From Cymbidium sinense (lineage: Eukaryota; Streptophyta; Magnoliopsida; Asparagales; Orchidaceae), in assembly GCA_021442155.1 (NCBI GenBank), contig CM038229.1, forward strand, positions 92,103,716 through 92,167,715: DNA of 64,000 nt, written 5' to 3'. The notes beneath the pieces are model-generated. The model saw only the letters and a list, made by a program, of their open reading frames with translations, was not told the origin of the DNA and made no database searches. Positions 35,801 through 47,210 of the stretch are shown in pieces (positions within the stretch are counted from its first letter, which is position 1; each line of letters begins with the position of its first letter). A program made the position numbers and the translations under genes.

Positions 35801-38800
35801 AAAAAGGGAGTCCAAGAGAAACTTGAATTATGGTGATCAACCTTAGAATCTAAAAGTTTTTTGTTTTAGTAGATCTAAAACTAAATATTTACAATATAAT
35901 TTTAGTTGCAGAAATTTTAATGGTGGGGTTGTGACATTGAGTGATCAAGTCATTAAAAAGAGTGAACATTTCAAATATCTTAGGTCTATTGTTCACAATG
36001 ATGGTGAAATAGATGGGGATGTATTAGTAGAATTCAAGTTGGATGGTTGAAGTGGAGGAATGCATTGAGCCTATTGTGTGATAAAAAAGTACCGCTTAGA
36101 TTTAAGGAAAAATTTTATAAGATGGTGGTAAGCCATGCAATGATTTATAGCGCAGAATGTTAGCTAGTAAAAGAGAAGCATAAAATTAAGTTACATGTTG
36201 CAGAGATGAGGATACTCAGGTGGATGAGTGACTTTACTCTTAGAAATAAAATGGGGAATGAATATATTCATGAAAAAGTTGGAGGAGCTCCAATGGCAGA
36301 TAAGACTAGAGAGAGTCACCTTAGATAGTTTGATCACATAAAACATCGTTGTGATGACCCGATTAGGATAGTAGATGTATTAGATTCGTCTTATGTTAAC
36401 AATGATAAACGTAGACCTAAAAAGACTTGATTATAATGTATAAAAAATGATCTTTAGTTTATTAAAATTAAATGAGAATTTGATACTTAATAGGACACAT
36501 TGGAGAAGAAGGATTCATCTAATTTTGTTTAAGTATAACTTCAATGTTCAATATTAATATAGCTCAAAAAGAATATCCGATCAGCATACCTGGCCACCAC
36601 CTCCAAAGAGATCATCTGGAGTCGATGTGCACAAAATGATGAGATCAACATCGTGAGCCACAATACCAGCCATCTGAAGTGCCCCCTTTGCTGCTTCCAG
36701 AGCCAATCCATTTAAAGTTTCATCTCCTGTAAAGTTGTTTAATACTTTAAACGCAAAGTAGTACTTCAGGAACATACTAAACAACAAGTTTTCCCAAAAG
36801 ATTAGTAAATTTCCAGCAACAATATGAATCAGGATTAAAAAAAAGAAAAAAAAAAAGGGACGCATTATAATTCCAGAATTATAATATGGAGGCTTATGAA
36901 ACTAGTAATATAATGTGGAACCAAGGGTTTCATTGAAGATCAGAAATTTCGTAAAGTTCAATTAGGAATTAAGGTTTCTAGAATTTCCTCGCAAAATGCA
37001 TGATAATTATGGTTTGATTAAGATTCTGTACAATAAAAATATTCAATGAACTAGCCATGTACCATGAAAAATCAATGAAGATATACTACGGAGGGGAAGA
37101 ATAGCTTCTTTATCATGCTAGTGATGGATTATAACCCTAAATAAAATTCCCCCAATCAATCTTTCCTGATTGCATCTCTAGGCAAAGAGAAAGAAGCTAA
37201 TTATACATGCAAAACCAAGAAGATAGAGAAGATGAGTCTGAATTTCCTCAGGATCTGAACCCAAGCTATAATGAATGAGCCATCAGATATGTCTTGAGAT
37301 GTGCACCCAAGTTTCATGAGTAGTGATTTTGAAGAAAAATGTTAGCCATCAAGGATACTGCTTTGAACCAACGAGTAAGAAGAGAGAGAATATGAGAGAA
37401 AAAGCAAAAATCAACAGGACATTGAATATGGGTGGATAGAATAATAGATAAGAGAGAATTTGTGATGAATTATTATTATTTTTGACTTGAAAATTACAAT
37501 CTAAGGGCTTCCTATTTATAGAAAATAGGATTCATATCATCTAACAATAAACTCCTAATTTCAAATGGTAAACAAATCTAATCTAAATCCAAGACACGCA
37601 AAGAGGAAAAGTTACCTACAATCCTAATAAACTTTCAAATGAAAATAAATAATTCAAAAATAATCCCAAATAAATTAAATATATCCAAATCATTATAAAT
37701 TCAGCCTCCTTGTTGCCATGGCATTAAACCATGTTAAATTATATGATTTTAAACTCCTTTCGTATGAATGAAGATCACACTTTAACAATATATCCCCTTG
37801 ATTATTTTATGCCTAATTTCAGTACAGAGCCTCAATTACGTATAGCTAAAGCCTAAAATAAATCAATCTAATCAATTCAATCCCAGTTGATTTGAATTAT
37901 AAAATAGTCTCCCAGACCACAATAATGTAAGATTATATGATAAATTCGCGTTTCAGCATATTCTGATTTAGAGAACAGTGAGAGCATGCTTTTTATCTAA
38001 TTTTATACATATTTGATTTTGATATAAAAAGCAAATAAAAGTAAAAATAATAATTTCAACAATCTATTTAACTCCAAATCAAAAATATATAAGTGCATAT
38101 CAAGAATCTTCAAAAGATTTAGGCTGAAGACACATCATTTAATACCTTTTAATTAAGTATGATAGGAACATCTTAACGTCTAGAGTTTGCTAATAGATTG
38201 CAATCATATGTACAAAATCAGACAAGCATGCATAAATTCGCAAATCATAAATTTTTATTTTTAATAACAATTGGCTATTTTTTCAATGAAACAGTAAAAA
38301 AACATACACACATGATATTCTAATGACCCTTCTACTAAAATTAATGCAAAGCAAATTAGAAAATATGAATAACATACAATCAACTGAAAATTAAGCAACA
38401 ATAGAAACCTCAATTATAAAAAGTCACAAAACTTAATCAAACAAGTAAACCAATAATAAGATTACAGAGAACATAAATAAAATAGAAGGAAAGAGTGATC
38501 AAATTAAGAAGAATCAAGGCCCCTAGTAGTAAATCCTTCAACTTGATCTAGAAATAGATTAGAAAGAATTGTAAATCCAACCATAAACTCATTCAAAAAA
38601 TGTGTCATTGACTTTTAAATACCTCACGGTGTTTTTATAATCATGAAATCCCACTAAGGAGCTGTTTGGTTAGCTGAAAAAAGAATGCAGTGTAAAAGGA
38701 ATACAGTGTAAAAGAATTACTTTATAGCTGTTTGATTGAGGGTTTTATAAATTCATGACTTTACCTTTTTCTGTTTGGTTAAAAAAATGTAATGTAAAGT

Positions 38801-41800
38801 ATTTTGAAAGTTTTGACGTCTAGCGACGGTTGTGACGGCGACCTACGGGGCGGCAACCGGCAGTGCGCCGAGTCTTGGCCGCGGGCGGCGACAAGCACGG
38901 CGGGGGCAATAACACTTCGTTGGGTGTATTTAGAATTCACCTAAATTTGGGAGAATTCCAAATACACAAATATAACTAAAGAGTGAATTCCAAATGCATT
39001 ACTTTTACTTTAATTTGTATTCCAAACAAATGCCAAAATTTTCAAAACCCCTGCATTTACTTTACTTTACTTCCCTTTTTATTCCAACCAATCAGCCCCT
39101 AAGTAAACTTTTAAAATTTTCAAAATATTTATAAATTAATAATCAAACAAACAAAGTCACATATGTTGGACAAGCCGTAAACGTAATTGTCATTAGAAAG
39201 TTGCACAAAACAAACAACAGGATAATAAATCCCATAAGAATCTCAACAAAATTTAGAACTTCTGTCAAAGCTACGCAAACATCACACAGAAAGAACACCC
39301 AATGAGACACCACACCACAAGAACTCTTGCTAGACCACCACGCTGCAAGAACAACAGACAGCTAGGACAACTACTGGAACACCAAATCTCAAAACTAGCC
39401 ACCACTAAACTAAGAAAACAATACCCATTACTATGAGAACCCGCAATACGCAAAATCCAAAAAGGCGTCTACAAAACAAACTTGACAATTGCCACCCAAA
39501 GTAGCAAGTCTCGAATCAATCTGCCTTAAAAAAATAACTCTAATGAAATTTTAATTAATATTCTTCCAATAATTGAATTCCTGTATGCCCATCTCTCCAT
39601 CACACAAAGCATCCCTAACACCTATAACAATGAACATCATTTTATATACAAAAATAATTTTGAAAAAAAGACTGGCATGAAAGTTTAATAAATGTGTGGA
39701 TGATGCCTTGTAAGTTAATAAAAAATAGGTGGTGGTTATGATATAAACTAAACCAAATATATATTTAAAATTGAACTACTACTAGAATTTTTCAGACACA
39801 TCTATCTTGCAAGAATTGGCTCTAATTTGTTGTATGGCTTTATCTAGTCTCACGATTGTAACAGTTAATTTCGTATAAGATACTTTTTTTAAGGTTTAGA
39901 TGAACCAATATTTATCACGTTATTTGTATTTAATATAAAATTCAAATATTCAGTAAACTTGTAATCATTGAAAGTTTTTTGTGAATATTCTCATGCAAAT
40001 CAAGTATATGACTAAAGGATGATGCAATATGATATGGCATATGTAATGGCAGTGTTAAAATACTAATATATTTCTTAATAGATGCATTATAACTAATACT
40101 AAGAAGAGATAAATAAAACTTTAAAAAATATATTTATCAAAAACCATTAAATTTCTATTTTAATAACCAACAAATCTTACAAATATGATGTATATCATAT
40201 AAAAGATTAACTCTTTTTAAAAATTAATCTAAATGGTTTAAAGATTAATCATGCTGAATAATGAACTTTTAATTTCAATAAGAGAGATATTTAAAATTTA
40301 TATCCTCTTGAGACAATTATCATGAATAACTTTGCTTTCACCGTAAGATTCTTTTAAGTAACCAAAAACTACAAAGATATCAAGTTTTGTTTAAATTTTA
40401 GAGGTAATTTGATCAAGAGTTATATTATCGAAATTTTCAATTGTTTTATTTACTCCAACCAACATCATTGGATCAGTTTCATAGCCAAGAATAGATACAG
40501 ATTTTGATTGAAATACATGTTTAAATTTATATTCAAGCTCAATTTTAGATTCAGAAATTACACTTAATTAATTTTATGATCAAATTCATGACTCTATTAT
40601 AATGTAAACTATGTGATGATTTAGATTTAATAAAATTTGAAGTAAAATAATATTATAACAAATATATTTTCTTTAGCATCCAATAATCATTTAAAATATA
40701 TTCATGAATTATAGCTTATTCAATAAAATCAAATTTGTTCATACATGATGATTGTGTGTGTGTTTGTTTGTAGACCTAAGATGAGATAATAATACTTTTT
40801 ATTAAAAAATTTAATCATAGGTGTGGTAGTCCCAATAGAAAGACAATTGTAAAATTTCTTAAACTATAAAACTCTAAAAAAAAAAATCTCATTTAATGTC
40901 ATTAGAGAATTGTGGTTTAATTCATATTTAAGTTCTTACTTAAGACCTTTTGAAATAGCTAGTGATAACAAAATAGTTCTAAGAAAATAATATTTGTCTA
41001 TGAAGTTTTTTAAACTTATAAAATATGTAAACATGTTGCAAACACCTTGTTTAAAATTCTTAATACACTCACTCACTCACACGCACACACACACACAATT
41101 TTTTGTAATACTTTTCTTAAACAATTGAATATGTCCAATTAATTATATTTTAGTAAATTCAATCCTTTGGGAATCTATTATATTGCCACTTTCAATTAAA
41201 TTATTTAACTTATTTATTCAAATTGAAAAAAAATTTAGTATTATATCTCTTATTGAATGTTAGAATATAATAATGAAACTAGCGATTAATAAATTGAGTT
41301 TGTTTTTAAATCAAAGCTTTACCAATTTCATTTAAATCACAATCTTTTTTGTAACATAAAATTGGTTCAAATGTAATATTTTACACCTATAAAACATTAT
41401 TATGCAACCCTAAGTTTTGAAACCAATGGTCTAGGATTTGGTAATGCATAAAATCATGAAAACATACAAATTCATAGATCACAAACTTTTAATTTAAGAA
41501 CTATTAGTTACTTTCAATGAAAACTAAACAATGAGTAAATAAACATAGGTAATAATTTAATGGCCTTCTATTAGAAAAGAAGATTGAAACATGAAAACCA
41601 AACAAACATTCAAAAATCATGCCACCATAAAAAATCAAATTGTATCAAACTTGACTAAAATCAATCATACATGAAAACTATTAATAAAATTTTAGAGAAC
41701 ATAAATAAAATAAAATAAAAAATTCACCAACTCAAAAAGAATCAAGCATACTGCTTGTATAAGAAGATAATCTCTTTCAAAATCTTCAAACTCCTACTTA

Positions 41801-44800
41801 ATCTAAAAGAAGATTAGAAAGTACAAGTCAACTTCACTAACTTACCAAATAGAAATTTATTCAAAAATACTTCACTAACTTTACCTCAAAACCTCTTTTT
41901 ATAGCTACAAATTTTGTTTAGATTTCCCAAAAAAATATAAAAATTAATACTCCATCACATAAATTGGATATGATACAAATAAAAATCCCACTCAAATAAG
42001 TCTACTATAATCACAACATAAGTCACAACTTCTGACAAAATTGCTAAAACATCATGTCCTGAAAGCCAACAACTGTCAAAAGTCATAAAACTCCAACAAT
42101 CATCACCCAAAGTTGTGAATCTCATATTAGGGTGACTTGAGGAATTGTTGGTCCATTAATGAAAAAAGTTTGGATACATTATTTAGCATACAATGATATC
42201 TTTAACATTAAAATATAATAAATTGCAATACTGTTATGAAAGAATAAAAGAGTTGAACATTTACCAGTAAGAACCCGTCGGTTACGAATCCCTGTGCGAA
42301 CAGAAATCCACTCATCAGAGGTATCAACAATTTGTGCAAGATCATCATTAGAAATCATATGTTTTGGCACTGATGAACCACATCCAACAAGTTTAGAGCC
42401 CATGCCAACAAGCCTGTTAAATGTTTTATCATTACTTGGAAGTGTAAAGATTTTGTCAGCTTAGCTACTACTATGTCAAAAAATCTTAAGATTACAAAAT
42501 ATGCTTCATCTAAATAATTCTAGGTAGAAACAATAAAAGCATTATATACAACAGAGTAGGAAAACATACATGAACACACATGAGAGTATAAAAATGACTT
42601 ACGAGAAAATTGCACACAAATATAAATAGGTTCTAAAGTAAGTAGTAAAGTTTGTCAAAAATATGAGTACATTAGCCTTGTTTCCATTTCTTCAAAGTAT
42701 TCTGGTAAGCTCGATAGACCTAGCGATTAATCCACTAGTGGCAAGGTTCTAAGGACCTCACAGAAATTTTTAAAGGGATTTCACTGAAACTCCCATACCA
42801 CTTTTGAAATACCAAAAAAAAAAAAAAATGCAAGACATACATACATACAAGACTTCTTAATATTATACAACTGAGTGAGGTTGTAATAAACTCTTGTACT
42901 AATTCATTTCATTATCATGCTCATATGTAATTCCTCCACTTTGTTTGCTCCCCTTTAAGGGAAATCTATATACTCATTGAAAGCATATATAGTAAATAGT
43001 AGATGAGCATTATAAGTATGAACTTTCTTGTTTTTGTCTTTTTTAAACTATGCTATTAAAAATATAGTTGTAATAATGATACTATTATGGATGGGTTTAG
43101 AATTGCTTTATGGTTGTAACTAGCCTCAATCCAACTCATGGATTTCCTCAATAAGTTATTTTTGATTCTCCGATCAATACATCTAAACTTTTTGTTTCAT
43201 ACCAATAGTTGCTTGGATGTTTTTAAATTTACCAATTTCATTCCTCATGTAAAATTTTCAATGACTTTTCTCATTAAATTGTCATTAAAGTCCTTCCATA
43301 TATGGATTTGTGTGCCTTATGATATTGTACTATAATTTGTGGTTTTAACATGTGACACTTCTTGTAGCAGAGTCCAAGTGGCACTTTTCATATGTAACCC
43401 CTCTTTCTTTGCACTATAGCAATTACCATTGCCACAGAATATGGGCTTGCAATTAAATAGGCCATTAGTGAAATAGTATGCTCAATGAATAGTCAAATAC
43501 TCATTCATATAAGCTTATTTGAGTTTGCTTATTTAGATAATTGGCCAAGCTTGAAAAAAATTTAAAGCTCTGCATATAAATGAATAAAGCTTAAGTATTG
43601 ACTCACTTATTCATTTATGTCAATGAGCATGGTCGCTTTTTATTGAAAATGTGGCACATTAAGAGTTCAATAAAATGTTCATTTAATGAGGATTTAATTA
43701 TTTTTTGGTAAGTTATTTTATGTTATTATATTTTTTTATAATAAATGCACTTCAAAAGTTATTTATATTACAAGAAATATAATAATGAAATTGTTGAGTA
43801 ATTTGCTAGATGGTTAGAATTAAAATCTAATTTTACCTTGTATTAACATTTAATGGTAAAATATTAAACAAATGATCAATAAGCATATTAATATTATAAC
43901 TTTATTTTTTAAATTATAATTTAATAGATTAAAAATTCAATTTTATTATTTATAAAATATTAGAAATAATGTAGATTAAATTATTAATAATTTTAATAAT
44001 AAATTTTAATACATTTATTGTTTGTAATCAAAAATATTTATTTAAATTAATAACATCCTACTGTAGTTAGTTTGGCTTAATTAAAACTTCATTACAGATT
44101 AAACTTGACAGAAAATTAATAAATCAAGTTGAATAAGATTTTGAAACCTAGGTCATGTTCAAATTTGTCATGATCTCGACAAAAAAATAAATGAATAAAC
44201 TTGAATAATATAATAATAATAAAATATTTATTTATTACATTTATTGTTTGTAATAAAAATATATTTATTTAAATCAATAACATCCTACTATAGTTAGTTT
44301 AGCTTAATTAAAACTTCATTACAAATTAAACTAGACAGAAAATTAATAAATCAAGTTGAATAAGATTTTGAAACCTAGGCCATGTTCAAATTTGTCATGA
44401 TCTCGACAAAAAAATAAATGAATAAACTTGAATAATATAGTACTCAACTCGATTAGTATCACTTGTAAATTGCAACATTTTACCTTGATTATAACACTAT
44501 TATGGGCATTGAAAATAGGAACCTGGAATTGCTTGGCTTTGTAAAAAAAATGACATCTGCTAAACAAAGATTGAAAACTTACTATCTTTGATGAAATACA
44601 AATATGGTGAATTGTAACTTGCAATTTTAGGGCAAATATTAGAATCCCAAAAAAAGTATTTACTTTGGGTCCTTCATGGGTTAAAAAAGACCTATGAAGT
44701 ATGAAAAAAATCTTGAATATTGCATGACAAAATAAAGTTTTACCTTGCTTCTCTCAATTATATGTGAGACATGGATCTACGAATTGATGATTTCTATCCT

Positions 44801-47115
44801 TGTTATTTTTACTAAATTACCTAGTTTTTTTTTTAAGTGTGGTTGAAATCATATCAAATATCAATATCCATTTTTATGGTGTGAATATCAATCACTGCAT
44901 AATTTTATATTATTTTAAAGATTTCTTGTAGAATGTCAAAATTTGATGACTCCTTTAGTAACAAGAGAATACTTTGCATCGATTGATTCATTTGGTATGA
45001 CTGTTGCTTGTAATACTTTTACAATTTTTAACGCTCAACACCTAGATTACTTAGCTCTTATAAACTCAAAACTATGACATATGCCCTCTTAATTAGTCAA
45101 CAACTATATTCCTTAAGCAAAGTCATTCTTAAGCTTCATACAGCTCACTAAAAGGATAAAACAAAAAAATCCACCTTCTATGAAGAAGTTGCTCTGAGGG
45201 TGAAACACCAAAGACCTAAATTAAGTCTACTATACTATTAAATGAACACTCATTATTTCAAACTTTTAAGTTGATGGGTAAGAGCAACTACTAGCAAATT
45301 AAAAACTAAACTCTTGTTTCAATCAATATTTGACTTTTATGTGAATTTCATCAATCTCTTTCTTAAAATGACAGTTTTCTGTATCAGCCATTCTGCCCTC
45401 AATTGAAATTTATTAAATTCAAAAGTGTAGCAACTGAAACAAGCAAATGCTACAAAAATAGAAAATAAATCCAGCACCATAAAAACAATATTTGCTAACA
45501 CCAAGATCTTTCTCTTTATGTCAAAGTCAACCACAGCTTCAATTCCGCTTCCAAGCCTTCTCTCCTAAAGAACAACATAAACTACAAAACCCGTACTTCG
45601 GCCACCTGTCTTATAATTTCAGTATATTTTATTATGAAGATGATTAGGATTACAGGTGATCAGTTTTTAGTGCATATTTGACCATCTTATAGCTATTCTA
45701 AACTGCTACTCCATTGCCTAATTTTGACAATGACTAGCTATTAACCGGTTTGCATTAGGATTCCCTAGATTCACAACACTTTCTTGCGCTGACTCGAACT
45801 ATCACCTTCTGATGTAACAAAATCTAACTTCAAACCTTTCTTTATTGTTGTGTTGTTACAATTTAATACTGAATTGTAATGTCATTTGTTCAGAAGTTGA
45901 TGCGTAAGAGCAACTACTAGCAAATTAAAAATTAAACTCTTGTTTCAGTCAATATTTGACTTATGTGAATTTCATTAATCTCTTCCTTAAAATGAGAGTT
46001 ATGTATCAGCCATTCCGCCCTCAATTGAAATTTATTAAATACAAAAGTGTTAGCAACTGAAACAAGCAAATGCTACAAAAATAGAAAATAAATCCAGCAC
46101 CATAAAAATAAGATTTGTTAACAAGTAGGTCTTTCTCTTTATGTCAGAGTCAACCACAGCTTCAGTTCCGCTTCCAAGCCTTCTCTCCTAGAGAACAACA
46201 TAAACATCAAAACCCGTACCTCCGCCACCTCGTGTCTTGTAGTTTCAGTATATTTTATTATGAAGATGGTTAGGATTACGGGTGATCGGTTTTTAGTGCA
46301 TATTTTTACCATCTTATCTCTGTTCTAAACTGCAGCTCCATTGCCTAATTTTGACAACAACTAGCTGTTAACTGGTTTGCATTAGGATTCCCTAGATTCA
46401 CAACATTTTCTTGCACTACCTCGAACTATGACCTTCTGATACAACAGAATCTAACATCAAGCCTTTCTTTATACCTAGGTTGTTACAATTTAATACTGAA
46501 TTGTGATGTCATTTGTTCAGGTATTTCGGCTAAACTCTGAATCTATGATTATATTGACTACTGTTGATCCATTATGTTTGTTTTTAACCTTTTGTTACTG
46601 CTTTTGAACATTTTCTTGCACTAAGTCGAACTATCACCGTCTGATACAACAGAATCTAACATCAAGCCTTTCTTTATCGCTGGGTTGTTACAATTTAATA
46701 CTGAATTGTGATGCCATTTGTTCAGGTATTTCTGCTAAACTCTGTATCTATGATTATATTGACTACTGTTAATCCATTATACTTGTTTTTAACCTTTTGT
46801 TACTGCTTTAGATTACATATTGGTTTGCCTCAGGCAGTCCAGTGTGTCTTCTTCATTCTTCTTTTATAATATAATTGGATCTCAATTTTTTTAAAAAGAA
46901 AAAAAATCATACCTAGGTATCCGAGGCTTCGACGAAGATGTAGCTCCGACGATTTGGTCATCTACACCACCGCCGACGACAGCGCAGCACCGGAGTGAAA
47001 CCCGCCGCACATTCCTCTCTGTCCAGAAGGACCCCGTGAAAAAGTTGAAAGGAGCCATATGTATCCTCCGGATGAACGGGGCCGGCGGGGAGACGAGCCC
47101 AGTCGCTGCGGCCAT
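23866..47115 (-). CDS. KASIII: Chloroplast 3-oxoacyl-[ACP] synthase III (beta-ketoacyl-ACP synthase III), complete, 8 exons
   Basis: KAS III condenses acetyl-CoA with malonyl-ACP to start type II fatty-acid synthesis in the plastid stroma. Coding exons, in transcript order: 47115-46913, 42413-42265, 36726-36590, 28759-28657, 28576-28458, 27213-27149, 27045-26826, 24087-23866. All introns are GT-AG, all junctions stay in frame, and the sum is 1,218 nt, 405 residues plus stop, the usual plant length. Residues 1 to about 65 are a serine/arginine-rich transit peptide. The enzyme begins near [11 protein letters not shown] (about 74). The catalytic triad is intact: Cys182 in DITAACSG (exon 4), His331 in WLLLHQ (end of exon 7), Asn361 in NYGNTS (exon 8). 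The His-Asn spacing of 30 equals that of bacterial FabH. Most of the 23 kb is transposon-rich intron. Residues 158-163 read FGGGGQ, where I would expect small residues with Ala. The start is the first ATG of the transit peptide frame. Confidence 0.96.
24088..26825 (-). other. KAS III intron 7 (2,738 bp)
   Basis: The donor GTTAGC is at 26,825 and the acceptor is TTCTACAG before 24,087, preceded by a poly-T tract. It is AT-rich, with a 105-bp RTE tail at 25,929-26,033 and no coding content. Confidence 0.85.
25929..26033 (-). mobile_element. 105-bp RTE-LINE-tail insertion (SINE-like) with perfect 15-bp TSD
   Basis: The minus-strand reading starts AATTAAATGAGAATTTGACA and ends GGGATTAAGGCTTGTTGTTG followed by a (TTG)n run. 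It is flanked on both sides by TAAGAATTCAAAATA (25,914-25,928 and 26,034-26,048), a perfect target-site duplication. Body and tail match the 3' end of the RTE copy in gatA intron 3. Confidence 0.88.
27214..28457 (-). other. KAS III intron 5 (1,244 bp)
   Basis: The donor GTATTT follows CAG at 28,458 and the acceptor is TTTTCAG before 27,213. It contains the 143-bp direct duplication at 27,947-28,260. Confidence 0.85.
27947..28260. repeat. 143-bp direct duplication, period 171 bp
   Basis: Copies at 27,947-28,089 and 28,118-28,260 are nearly identical (both contain GCATCTTCCACTACCATCTC and end CATAGCATTCTCAT). A short third piece of the unit (CTTCCACTACCATCTCTTCA) forms part of the 28-bp spacer. 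Confidence 0.9.
31771..31786 (-). other. Possible decayed LTR-retrotransposon primer binding site
   Basis: The minus strand reads TGATATTAGAGCTTAAG, close to TGGTATCAGAGCTTAAG, which pairs with initiator tRNA-Met in many plant LTR elements. No LTR end could be confirmed beside it. Confidence 0.3.
33300..33600 (+). pseudogene. Gypsy gag fragment (plus strand)
   Basis: A plus-strand frame reads [20 protein letters not shown], then a [11 protein letters not shown] stretch, matching the plant gag pattern (L...F..HF.ASA..P.K....L......GESL.DF..RF). It is short and interrupted by a stop right after. The remainder of any element is not recognisable nearby. Confidence 0.5.
33871..34073. mobile_element. 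Inverted-repeat MITE (~200 bp, ~40-bp arms)
   Basis: The left arm 33,871-33,909 contains TTTAGTTCTAGGGTATCACA and then TTTTTCCAA. The right arm 34,034-34,073 is its inverted copy (TTGGAAAAATGTGATACTCT, AGAACTATATTGG). Homology between the arms continues inward with less identity. No clear target duplication was found, so the superfamily is unassigned. Confidence 0.65.
34550..36540 (+). mobile_element. RTE-clade non-LTR retrotransposon, decayed, antisense in KAS III intron 3
   Basis: Plus-strand pieces follow RTE ORF2 order. The connector at 34,918-35,142 has [10 protein letters not shown] upstream and [13 protein letters not shown]. The reverse-transcriptase core at 35,414-35,644 has [20 protein letters not shown], the [17 protein letters not shown] catalytic block and then [13 protein letters not shown]. 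The C-terminal part at about 36,020-36,430 has [24 protein letters not shown] and [11 protein letters not shown]. Many stops interrupt it. The AFADD-type catalytic box near 35,760 is eroded. The 3' tail lacks the GGCTTGTTG end seen in the other copies. The right boundary is about 40-50 bp from exon 3. Confidence 0.82.
37351..37787 (-). mobile_element. Copia-like LTR plus primer binding site relic
   Basis: The minus strand starts TGTTAAAGTGTGATC at 37,787. It has a TATAAATAGGAAGCCC promoter-like box near 37,520, a CT-rich stretch, and then TGGTTCAAAGCAGTATCCT (37,370-37,351). That last motif resembles the TGGTATCAGAGC-AGGATC primer site for initiator tRNA-Met. An ATGGCTAACA gag-like start follows about 5 bp further on. 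The LTR would be about 417 bp. No partner LTR was found, and the end does not show a clean CA, so this is a decayed piece. Confidence 0.5.
38658..39099. mobile_element. PIF/Harbinger (Tourist)-like MITE, 442 bp, TAA duplication, GC-rich core
   Basis: The ends are GGAGCTGTTTGGTT and, inverted, GGGGCTGATTGGTT, flanked by TAA on both sides (38,655-38,657 and 39,100-39,102). TIR sequence and 3-bp TAA/TTA target fit the Tourist group. Internally it is AT-rich except for about 38,815-38,915, which is strikingly GC- and CpG-rich (GGGGCGGCAACCGGCAGTGC and similar). No open frame. Confidence 0.82.
44011..44439. repeat. ~203-bp direct duplication, period 226 bp
   Basis: Copies at 44,011-44,213 and 44,237-44,439 both start ACATTTATTGTTTGTAAT and end AATAAACTTGAATAATATA, with only scattered single-base differences. 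A 23-bp AT-rich spacer separates them. Confidence 0.9.
45268..46520. repeat. 626-bp tandem duplication in KAS III intron 1
   Basis: Copy 1 is 45,268-45,893 and copy 2 is 45,894-46,520, head to tail. Both start AAGTTGATG-GTAAGAGCAAC and end GTCATTTGTTCAG. Differences are mainly substitutions plus a few 1-4 bp indels. No protein-coding signal. Confidence 0.93.
46402..46811. repeat. Nested ~205-bp tandem duplication
   Basis: A unit beginning AACATTTTCTTGCAC at 46,402 recurs at 46,607 and ends TTTTGTTACTGCTTT in both copies. The first copy overlaps the end of the 626-bp duplication, so the last about 120 bp of that unit exist three times. The array ends about 100 bp from exon 1. Confidence 0.9.
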
Positions 47116-47210
47116 CCCAATCTGAAAAACAGAAGTAGGAAAGGGAATCTTGCGTAGATCTCAGAGCAGCGGAAGGTAATGGAGCGGAAGAAAGAACATT
47201 GGACTTGATG

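Larger units (their letters stand above)
28760..36589 (-). other. KAS III intron 3 (7,830 bp)
   Basis: The donor is GTATGC at 36,589 and the acceptor is CCTCCAG before 28,759. It holds an antisense RTE LINE relic (34.55-36.54 kb), an inverted-repeat MITE (33.87-34.07 kb), a gypsy gag scrap (33.3-33.6 kb) and a possible LTR primer-binding relic near 31.77 kb. The part at 28,860-32,700 has no further recognised content; 29,440-29,760 is somewhat GC-richer and unassigned. Confidence 0.85.
36727..42264 (-). other. KAS III intron 2 (5,538 bp)
   Basis: The donor is GTAAAT at 42,264 and the acceptor is CTTTACAG before 36,726. It contains a copia-type LTR with primer binding site (37.35-37.79 kb), a PIF/Harbinger-like MITE (38,658-39,099) and a short CA microsatellite near 41,068-41,096. 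The rest is AT-rich with nothing recognised. Confidence 0.85.
42414..46912 (-). other. KAS III intron 1 (4,499 bp)
   Basis: The donor is GTATGA at 46,912 and the acceptor is TTAACAG before 42,413. About half is built of tandem duplications (44,011-44,439; 45,268-46,520; 46,402-46,811). The remainder is AT-rich without recognised features. Confidence 0.85.
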
